Below are positions 1-6,605 of a DNA stretch of 64,000 bases, in pieces. The DNA is from DAISKN01 sp963716925 (GTDB lineage: Bacteria; Acidobacteriota; Vicinamibacteria; Marinacidobacterales; SMYC01): contig CAVQUX010000014.1 of the NCBI GenBank assembly GCA_963716925.1, forward strand, positions 682,001 to 746,000, in the 5' to 3' direction. The notes under the pieces were generated by a model. The model made no database searches. It was given only the letters and a program-made list of their open reading frames with translations, and was not told the origin of the DNA. Numbering within the stretch: position 1 is the first letter of the stretch; every line of letters begins with the position of its first letter. Position numbers and translations under genes: made by a program.

Positions 1-480
1 GTAAGCGTAGAGGCCTTCCGAGCCGAAGTAGGCGACGACGTGCTCTCCGTCGGTGACCGGCGTCGGCGAGGCGTAGCTGTTCTTCGGGTGGCGCGGGATC
101 TTCGGAATCGCTCGAAGGGCTTCTCGTTCCCACAGGATCTCGCCCGTTTCGGCGCTGAGAGAAAGGAGTCGAAAGCTGTGCTCGGCCTTGTCCGAGCGCC
201 GATCGATCCTCCCGTCGAGACCGTGTACGAAGATCGATTCGGGATCGGAGCTGACCGCCGTCGTGAGAAAGACGCGGTTGCCCCAGACGATCGGGCTCGA
301 GTGGCCTAGCCCGTCGAGCTTCGTCTTCCACTCGACGTTCCGCGAGCGGACCCCGTCCCACGACGTCGGAATCGAAAGGCCGTCGGCGATTCCCGCCGCG
401 TTCGGCCCGCGAAACGACGGCCAGTTCTCGCCCGAGGCGGGCACCGAAACGAGCGTCAGAGCGAGAACCAGGACTCGCAC
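1..480 (-). CDS. PQQ-like beta-propeller (BamB-type) exported protein, C-terminus cut by window edge
   Basis: The first 160 codons are visible. The GTG start (478-480) opens a signal peptide (MRVLVLALTLVSVPASG), followed by the ENWPSFRGPN motif that begins many PQQ-like/WD40-type propeller proteins of Acidobacteria and Planctomycetes. Further in come W-x-T-K-L-D-G-L-G-H-S-S-P-I and GEHVVAYFGSEGLYAY, repeat edges of a quinoprotein-like propeller. No ATG is available in frame. A TAGACT box (488-493, minus strand) lies 7 nt before the GTG and there is no Shine-Dalgarno, so the message may be leaderless. The substrate is unknown. Proteins of this type are often periplasmic and not necessarily PQQ-binding. 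The family call is fairly safe, the function is not. Confidence 0.75.
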   Translation of the reverse strand, partial: MRVLVLALTLVSVPASGENWPSFRGPNAAGIADGLSIPTSWDGVRSRNVEWKTKLDGLGHSSPIVWGNRVFLTTAVSSDPESIFVHGLDGRIDRRSDKAEHSFRLLSLSAETGEILWEREALRAIPKIPRHPKNSYASPTPVTDGEHVVAYFGSEGLYAY

Positions 481-487
481 GGCGGGG

Positions 488-493
488 AGTCTA
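488..493 (-). promoter_or_regulatory. -10 box TAGACT, leaderless type
   Basis: TAGACT on the minus strand ends 7 nt before the GTG of the propeller gene, and there is no Shine-Dalgarno between. It is one of about ten such placements in the window. Confidence 0.45.
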
Positions 494-570
494 TCAGATC
501 CCTTGCGACCGAATCCCGCGCGGATCCGTATACTTTCGGGAACCAACGAGGACGCCCGGCACCGAAATCG

Positions 571-2196
571 CTAGCGCGTCTCGCGGCCCAGGTGCGCGCG
601 GAACCACTCGATCGCCATCGCAATCGCCTCGGCGCGCTTGCCGCGATAGATGTCGTAGTGGGTGATGCCGGGAAAGACGTGGTACTTCGCCGCGACTTTG
701 TCCTTCGCGATCTCGTAGACCCTGCGCCCGTGCTCGCCGATGTCGAAGAGCTCGTCTTCTCCCGCATCGAGGATGAGGATGGGCGCCCGGATTCGATCTG
801 CCACCGAGCGCGGGCTGTAGCGCGCCATGCGGGAAGCGTAGGGGTGACCCGAAAGCTCGCCCAGGGGCGCGGCATCGATCGGAGCCGGGAGGATCTCACC
901 CCGGGCTCTTCGAACCTCCTGGCGGTGCGCTTCCTCGAGGCCGCCGGGCATCGCCTCGACGAAGCCCGTCGAGTCCATCGCCGGCACCTGGGCGACGACG
1001 GCTTTCACCCGGGGGTCGTGGGATCCGATCCAGACGGCGTGGCCGCCGGAGTAGCTCGAGCCCCAGTAGCCGATGCGCTCGGCGTCGACGATTTCCTCGC
1101 CCTCGATGAAGTCCAGGGCGCTGGCGATGTCCTCGATCTGATCCCACGGGTCGACGACATCCCGAATCGCTCTGACCTCGTCCTCGACGACTACCAAGCG
1201 GCTGTCGCTCTCGCCCCAGCCCCGGTAGTCGAAGGTGAGGACGATGAACCCCTCGGCGGCGAAGTAGGGCGCGTACGCGTCGTTGAGGTGTTGGGCGAGG
1301 CCGCCCCAGCCGTGCGACATCACGATGGCGGGGAGCTTCTCTCCTGGCGGGGTCGCCGTGGGAAGGAAGAGTCTGCCCGAGAGCCTCGTGCCGTCGCTCC
1401 AGATATCGACGGGACGAGTAGCGACCGAAGGCACCGTGTCCTCCTTCTTACCCCCGCCGCGGACGAAGAACACGAGATCGAGAATCTGTTTCACGCTGAG
1501 GTCCTGCCAGAGACTCGAAGGCATCGGAGAGCCGGGGAGCGCCTCCATTCGAGCGATCTCCCCCTTTCGGAGCCGCCGCAGCGAGGGAGGCTCGGACGAG
1601 AGATCGTGGACGCGCACGTAGGCCTCGCCGTCTTCCTCCTCGATTCCGGAAAAGCTCTCTCCCGCCGTCGTTTCGATACGGACGAAGCGCTTGGCGGTCT
1701 CGAATTCCGCCCCGGGCTCGAGGATGGCCCGCAGGATCTCGAACGGACGTTTCGAAATCGCGCTCAAGTCCGGACCGGAGAGGTCGTCGCCTCCGAATCG
1801 GTGACAGCCGGCGCAGCGATTCTCGTAGAAAAGAGCTCTCCCGGCCGCGAGGTCCCACGGAGCTTCGCCTGCCGCGGGTCGAACGCCGGCGGAGCCCGTC
1901 TCGGCCTCCGTCGAGATCGACAGGATGAACGTCACGAGCGAGTCGAGCTCCTCCGCTGACAGCCTTTCGCCGAAAGGAGGCATCGAAGTGTCGGGAATGC
2001 CGTCGACGATCCGCCTCCGGAGGTCGGCCTCGTTCCACGCTCTCCCCCGGAGGGCGGGGGCCCGCCCCTCGCCGCCGTCGGCTCCGTGGCAATAGGGAAT
2101 CGAACAGTTCTGTCCGAAGAGAGCTCGGCCCGCGGCACGCTCCTGCGCGCCCAGCCCGCCCGCGAGCAGCAGGACGGCGGCGACCGCGAGTAGCAC
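571..2196 (-). CDS. Di-domain cytochrome c fused to an alpha/beta hydrolase
   Basis: This is a 541-residue exported protein. A signal peptide (residues 1-18) is followed by a first cytochrome c domain whose heme motif reads CSIPYCH, that is CX4CH instead of CX2CH. A second domain has the normal CAGCH, and then a segment resembling the C-terminal part of planctomycete-type heme-binding proteins (ILEPGAEFETAKRF, SLWQDLSVKQILDLVFFV). From about residue 265 it is an alpha/beta hydrolase: a GWGG oxyanion region, nucleophile elbow GSSYSGG, Asp in LDAGEDE and His in GITHYD. The GTG start is one base after the TGA of the PQQ dehydrogenase, behind GGAGGAC, so translation is probably coupled. The cytochrome half likely takes electrons from that dehydrogenase. 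The hydrolase substrate is unknown. Confidence 0.8.
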   Translation of the reverse strand: MLLAVAAVLLLAGGLGAQERAAGRALFGQNCSIPYCHGADGGEGRAPALRGRAWNEADLRRRIVDGIPDTSMPPFGERLSAEELDSLVTFILSISTEAETGSAGVRPAAGEAPWDLAAGRALFYENRCAGCHRFGGDDLSGPDLSAISKRPFEILRAILEPGAEFETAKRFVRIETTAGESFSGIEEEDGEAYVRVHDLSSEPPSLRRLRKGEIARMEALPGSPMPSSLWQDLSVKQILDLVFFVRGGGKKEDTVPSVATRPVDIWSDGTRLSGRLFLPTATPPGEKLPAIVMSHGWGGLAQHLNDAYAPYFAAEGFIVLTFDYRGWGESDSRLVVVEDEVRAIRDVVDPWDQIEDIASALDFIEGEEIVDAERIGYWGSSYSGGHAVWIGSHDPRVKAVVAQVPAMDSTGFVEAMPGGLEEAHRQEVRRARGEILPAPIDAAPLGELSGHPYASRMARYSPRSVADRIRAPILILDAGEDELFDIGEHGRRVYEIAKDKVAAKYHVFPGITHYDIYRGKRAEAIAMAIEWFRAHLGRETR

Positions 2197-2197
2197 C

Positions 2198-3886
2198 TCA
2201 GTCCTCCGGAAGGGTGAAAGCGAAGAGCGTCGCTCCTGCCGTGAGGGCTTCGGTCTCGGGCCAGATGTTTGGATACCAGACGGAGACGAGTGAGCCCCAA
2301 CCAGACGGGGTCACGATGTACTGCTTGCCGGAAACCGCGTAGCTGATGGGCGAGCCCCGGTGGCCGGCGCCGGTGTTGAAGCGAAAGAGCTCCGTTCCCG
2401 TTTCCTCCTCGAGAGCGTAGAACCAACCCTCGGGATCGCCATAGAAGACGAGGCCTCCGCCGGTGGAAAGAACGGAAGACAGGATCGGATACCTCGAGGG
2501 CCGGCTCCACTTCAGAGCACCCGTCACCGGGTCGTGGGCGGCGAGCCGCGATGTGATTTCCCGATCGGGCGGAGGCACCACCTTCCCGAACTCGCCCCCG
2601 AGGAAAGCCTCGCCCATGCGAGGCTCCTGTTCCCGCGCGAGGACCATCGAGCACCACTCGATGGCCGTGTTGAAGAGGAGGTTCGTTTCCGGGCTGTAGC
2701 TCGCCTGGTTCCAGCTCCGGGCCCCGGCGGCGTTGGGGCAGATGAGCTTCGCCTTCCCGACGACCGGCTCGTTCCGGTTCTGGGGCATTCCCTTCTCGTC
2801 GAGGCCGCTCGTCCAGTTGATCGTCTCCGAGAACGCCCAGGCGGCGACGAACTCTCCATTGGTGCGATCGATGACGTACATGTAGCCGCCCTTGTTGGGA
2901 TGGACGAGGAGCTTTCTCTCGCGTCCATCGAGGACGGCGTCGACGAGGATGCTCTCGTAGGCGCTGTCGTAGTCCCAGAGGTCATGGGGGATCTCCTGGA
3001 AGTACCAGACGACCTCGCCGGTGTCGGGATCGATCGCCACGATGCAATCGGTGTAGAGGTTATCGCCCCTTCGAGCCGCGCCGTAAAGGTCGGCGGCGGG
3101 ATTGCCGATGCCCCAGTAGAGGAGGTCGAGGCCGGGATCGTAGGAGCCCGTCATCCAGGCGGCGCCCCCGCCATATTTCCAGCTGTCTCCCGCCCAGGTC
3201 TCGTGCCCCTTCTCGCCGGGTCCGGGAATCGTGTTGAACCTCCACCGGAGCTTTCCCGTCTTCCCGTCGAGAGCGACGATGTGCCCCCGATGTGCCGAGT
3301 CCCCGCCGGTCGAGCCCACGATCACCAGATCTTTGACGACGATCGGGGCTCCGGTGATGTTGCAGCCGAAATAGGAGCTGTCCTCGACGTTGACTTTGAA
3401 TGCCTCCTCACCCGTCTTCGCGTCGAGGGCGACGACGAAGTTGTCGACGGTCCCGAAGTACAAGTGGCCGTGGCCGAGGGCGACGCCGCGGTTCTGGTGA
3501 CCGTATACGACTCGCTTCTCGGGAACGGGGTAGAAGTAGTGCCATCGCCTTTCGCCCGTAGCCGCGTCGAGGGCGAACACCCGGTTCTTCGGACCGATCA
3601 CGTAGAGGACGCCGTCGGCGACGAGAGGCGTCGCCTGGAGCCCGAAGTCGACTTCGCCGAGCTGGAACGCCCACGCGACCTTCAACCGTCTCACGTTCGA
3701 GGCGTCGATCTGATCGAGAGGGCTGTATCGCCAGGCCTGGTAGTTCCCGCCGTACGTCAGCCAGTTCGCGGGCTCGGCGGCCGCCCTCTCGATGCGGGCG
3801 GCGGTGACTTCCTGGCTCTCGACGGGCGCTGCGGCGAGAAACAGGCCCCAGAGGACGACCGGATAAAACCGACGCGAACATCCCAT
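2198..3886 (-). CDS. PQQ-dependent alcohol dehydrogenase (quinoprotein)
   Basis: A 562-residue periplasmic quinoprotein of the methanol/ethanol dehydrogenase family. It has an N-terminal signal peptide (about 1-24). Family motifs are clear: NWLTYGGNY and WRYSPLDQI at the N-terminus, ITGAPIVVKDLVIVGSTGG, GNPAADLYGAARRGDNLYTDCIVAID, and PHDLWDYDSAYES with the catalytic Asp. The vicinal Cys pair of classical methanol dehydrogenase is not seen, so an ethanol/other alcohol subtype is more likely. There is no fused cytochrome domain; the c-type domains are in the next, coupled gene. Upstream TAGAAT and GGGAGG give a normal promoter and ribosome site. It oxidises a primary alcohol or aldehyde and passes electrons to cytochrome c; the exact substrate cannot be read from sequence. 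Confidence 0.88.
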   Translation of the reverse strand: MGCSRRFYPVVLWGLFLAAAPVESQEVTAARIERAAAEPANWLTYGGNYQAWRYSPLDQIDASNVRRLKVAWAFQLGEVDFGLQATPLVADGVLYVIGPKNRVFALDAATGERRWHYFYPVPEKRVVYGHQNRGVALGHGHLYFGTVDNFVVALDAKTGEEAFKVNVEDSSYFGCNITGAPIVVKDLVIVGSTGGDSAHRGHIVALDGKTGKLRWRFNTIPGPGEKGHETWAGDSWKYGGGAAWMTGSYDPGLDLLYWGIGNPAADLYGAARRGDNLYTDCIVAIDPDTGEVVWYFQEIPHDLWDYDSAYESILVDAVLDGRERKLLVHPNKGGYMYVIDRTNGEFVAAWAFSETINWTSGLDEKGMPQNRNEPVVGKAKLICPNAAGARSWNQASYSPETNLLFNTAIEWCSMVLAREQEPRMGEAFLGGEFGKVVPPPDREITSRLAAHDPVTGALKWSRPSRYPILSSVLSTGGGLVFYGDPEGWFYALEEETGTELFRFNTGAGHRGSPISYAVSGKQYIVTPSGWGSLVSVWYPNIWPETEALTAGATLFAFTLPED

Positions 3887-3962
3887 TCGATTCCTCCCCT
3901 CGAGCGATCGGGATTCTACCAGGGCAAGAGCGGGAGACGGGAACCGTCGATCGTCCGCGACG

Positions 3963-4001
3963 AAAAAAAATCGCCCTCTTCCCCGTGAGGAGAAGAGGGC
4001 G
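3963..4001 (-). terminator. Rho-independent terminator after the FecR gene
   Basis: On the minus strand a 10-bp stem (CGCCCTCTTC / GAAGAGGGCG, arms at 3992-4001 and 3972-3981) is followed by a run of eight T. It closes the signalling operon and separates it from the PQQ dehydrogenase. Confidence 0.9.
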
Positions 4002-4027
4002 TCAAGCCTCCGGGAGGAGGCGGAAAC

Positions 4028-5188
4028 TCAGCGCAGCTTCATCGGGTAGATGAAGTGGCTCGTCTGCGACCAGGCGCTCTCGTAGCTCTGAGCGTCGAGA
4101 GCCGAAACCCGCCAGAAGTAGGTTCCGGGCTCGAGGTCCGAGAAATCCATGCTCTGGACCTGAGCGGAAGTGCCATCGACCCAGGTCTCGTCGACGAGCT
4201 GCTTGAACTCGGCGTCAGCGGAGACCTCGAGGTGATAGCGGACGGCGTTGGCGACCGCGGACCACGCGAAGTTGTACATCGCGAGGTCTCCCTCGAGCAC
4301 CTGACGGTTCTCGGGAGAGAGCAGCTGAGCCGGAGCCTCGGGAAGCGCGTGCGGCGCCTGGGGCTCCGCGCCCTGGGCGGTCACGAGCGAACCGAAGTTG
4401 CCGTCGACGGAGACCTGCTGAGTCTGGTCACCGAAATCGACCCGGCCCTCGAGCACCTCGAGACGGGTGGCGCCCTCGGGCTCGACCTTCACGCGGAACT
4501 CGGTTCCACGGATGAAGGACGTCGCGGTGGGCGTCGAGATCTCGAAACGGCTGTCGCGCTGGGCGAGCTTCTTGACCCGCGAGAGAATGGATCCCTCTTC
4601 GAGCTTGAGGCGGGTGGTTCGAACTTCGCCGCGAGCGGTCTGCGTCTGGCCGTGGGCTTCGAAGAGAAGCTTGCTGTTCGGCCGCAGCACGATCACGGTT
4701 CCGTCGTCCTGGAGAATCTCGGCCGAGGACTTGGCCCGGGTACGTACCCAATCGCCTTCCTGGACGAGCATGTCGGGAACGACCTTGACCCACTTCCAGT
4801 CGAAGTTGCGGGCGATCTCGACGCTTCCGCTGAACTGCGTGACCTTGGCGGGAATCTGGCCGTTCTTGAGCATGTTCTTCGGAATGCGGACGGCGACGCC
4901 GTCCTTCAGAAGATTGTGCTCGGTGATTTGACGCCAGAAATCAGCGCTCTCCAGATATTTCTGGTAGACGCTGAGCGGCGTCGTGTCCTTGTCGGTGATG
5001 ACCACCACGTAGTCCTCGCCGGAGCCCTCGGCGGCAGCCGTCAGCTCCTTCGGAGAGTCGATCGTCGTCGCAGGTGTCGGTTTCTTCTCCTGCTCGTCGG
5101 AACGCCCCCCATTTGCAGCAGCGAGGTTCAACGCGATGGACATGACGAAGGTGAATGCGAATACCTTCGTCCAGTTCTTCCTGTTCAT
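4028..5188 (-). CDS. Exported LysM/FecR-domain protein
   Basis: 386 residues. The ATG at 5186-5188 is chosen because AAGGAGGG lies just upstream and it opens a clean signal peptide (MNRKNWTKVFAFTFVMSIALNLAAA); the longer open frame upstream is readthrough. Residues about 50-110 resemble LysM (TPLSVYQKYLESADFWRQI, VRIPKNML). A FecR domain follows (VQEGDWVRTRAKSSAEI, STPTATSFIRGTEFRVKV, LEVLEGRV), and a C-terminal fibronectin-like repeat (FAWSAVANAVRYHLEVS, LEPGTYFWRVSALD). Proteins of this build commonly sit beside CHASE2 kinases or cyclases, as here, and probably act in the periplasm as sensor partners or peptidoglycan-associated proteins. It is the last gene of the operon. This is not a classical iron-citrate FecR: no transmembrane anti-sigma part is present. 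Confidence 0.85.
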   Translation of the reverse strand: MNRKNWTKVFAFTFVMSIALNLAAANGGRSDEQEKKPTPATTIDSPKELTAAAEGSGEDYVVVITDKDTTPLSVYQKYLESADFWRQITEHNLLKDGVAVRIPKNMLKNGQIPAKVTQFSGSVEIARNFDWKWVKVVPDMLVQEGDWVRTRAKSSAEILQDDGTVIVLRPNSKLLFEAHGQTQTARGEVRTTRLKLEEGSILSRVKKLAQRDSRFEISTPTATSFIRGTEFRVKVEPEGATRLEVLEGRVDFGDQTQQVSVDGNFGSLVTAQGAEPQAPHALPEAPAQLLSPENRQVLEGDLAMYNFAWSAVANAVRYHLEVSADAEFKQLVDETWVDGTSAQVQSMDFSDLEPGTYFWRVSALDAQSYESAWSQTSHFIYPMKLR

Positions 5189-5301
5189 CGTGCTTACCCT
5201 CCTTGAGACAACGCACGAGCTCGTCCCCGCGGTCGAGCCCGCTTCCTTGGTTGAGGAATCCTTCGAAACGCTTGTTGATGGCTTTGATTGCATGATGCCT
5301 C

Positions 5302-6591
5302 TCAATCGAGACCGATGACCCGGATGCGGGGGGTGAAGGCTTCGATCCTTCCCGTCTCCGCGCTCTTGCCGTTCTCCTTGGCGGGCAGGGCCGGCGACGC
5401 TTCCGGCTTGGACCGGGGCTTGTTCACGCGAATGAATCCCCGCTCCGCCAGATCCTTCAGGACCTCGGCGACCTTCCGCGGCGCGAGACCGACGATATGG
5501 GTGATGGCGCCCAGGTCGCGCTTGCCGTCGATCGCCGCCAGCAGCTTCCACGAAGCGGCGGAGAGCTCGAAGGGCTCGTCTCCCCGGAGGTCTCCCCGGA
5601 GCTCGGGAATCGCGTCGAAGAATCCGTCCCGCTCGTTCTTGTCCGACTCGAAGGAGAGCGCACCGAGGGTGATGAGCCCGAAGACCGCGCGGCCGGTCTC
5701 GTACAGGTCGGCTCCGAGCTCGGACGCGACCTGCCGGATGGTCCTCTGTCCGTCCACCAGGCTCGCGACCTTCCAGTCGTTTCGGGTCAGGCGCAGAGGC
5801 TCGCTTCCCGCGGTTGCGATTCGGTGAGGCACGACGTCGAAGCTCGGGATCTTCGACGAGATCAGGTTCCACTCGTCCATCCGGCGCGTCGCTTCCATGA
5901 GAAGCGAGGTCCCCGACTTCCGGATGCTCTGCTCGGAGGGGACCTCGCCCACGATGTAGCTGAAGCTGCCCTTGCTCCAGAGGGCCAGCTCGTAGAACGC
6001 TTCCTCACCCGAGAGCGAAGCGGCCACGGCGTGGATCACGACGCCGTCGCTCAGGTAGACGCGGCCGTCCTTGTCGCCGCTTCTGAGAACGAGGGTGCCG
6101 CTCTGCCCGTAGGCCATCGCCAGCTGGAACGCCTCGGGGAAGCTCTTCTCTTCGAGCGAGCCGCTCAGGACGGCATCGGAGGAGTCCTTGTCGGGGCCGG
6201 GCGCCGGCTCGTAGCGGCGGCTTCGGCGGAGGATCATCTCGATGCGGGCCTGGATCTCCTCGGGGTCGACGGTCTTGACGACGTAGTCGTCGGCTCCCCG
6301 GCGGATGCCCTTCACCTTGTCCGACGTCGACTCGAGGCCGGTGAACATGATGACCGGAATATGCTCGGTCCTCGGGTCTTCCTTGAGGCGATGACAGGTC
6401 TCGAACCCGTCCATCACCGGCATTTCCAGATCGAGGAGCACCAGCGCCGGCCGTTTGGCCCCGACTTTCTTGAGCGCCTCCTCGCCGTTCGCCGCGAGCT
6501 CCACCTCGTATCCCCAGGACTCGAGGAAGTACCGCATCATGACGCGGTTATCGAGCTCGTCATCGACCATCAGGACGAGATCTTTCGACAT
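5302..6591 (-). CDS. Response regulator with DUF4388 (PatA-type) output
   Basis: 429 residues. Receiver domain at 1-125 with the acidic pair D10/D11, phospho-acceptor D54 (LVLLDLEMPVMDG), Thr in MFTGLES and Lys in YVVKTVD. A DUF4388/PatA-like domain follows (about 148-255: GSLEEKSFPEAFQLAMAYGQSGTL, YLSDGVVIHAVA), then two winged-helix-like segments (LVDGQRTIRQVASEL; AIDGKRDLGAITHIVGL ... LKDLAERGFIRV). The start is the ATG at 6591; the long open frame running back to 8406 overlaps the kinase in another frame and is spurious. It lies 14 nt after the CHASE2 kinase stop, so it is likely a phosphorylation partner. PatA-like domains are linked to gliding and gene-regulation systems; the precise output is unknown. 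Confidence 0.88.
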   Translation of the reverse strand: MSKDLVLMVDDELDNRVMMRYFLESWGYEVELAANGEEALKKVGAKRPALVLLDLEMPVMDGFETCHRLKEDPRTEHIPVIMFTGLESTSDKVKGIRRGADDYVVKTVDPEEIQARIEMILRRSRRYEPAPGPDKDSSDAVLSGSLEEKSFPEAFQLAMAYGQSGTLVLRSGDKDGRVYLSDGVVIHAVAASLSGEEAFYELALWSKGSFSYIVGEVPSEQSIRKSGTSLLMEATRRMDEWNLISSKIPSFDVVPHRIATAGSEPLRLTRNDWKVASLVDGQRTIRQVASELGADLYETGRAVFGLITLGALSFESDKNERDGFFDAIPELRGDLRGDEPFELSAASWKLLAAIDGKRDLGAITHIVGLAPRKVAEVLKDLAERGFIRVNKPRSKPEASPALPAKENGKSAETGRIEAFTPRIRVIGLD

Positions 6592-6605
6592 TCTCGAACT
6601 TCGCC

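Noticed and set aside
5189..5872. N-terminal extension of the FecR protein to 5872
   Set aside because: It overlaps the DUF4388 gene in another frame, and a perfect ribosome site and signal peptide mark the start at 5188.
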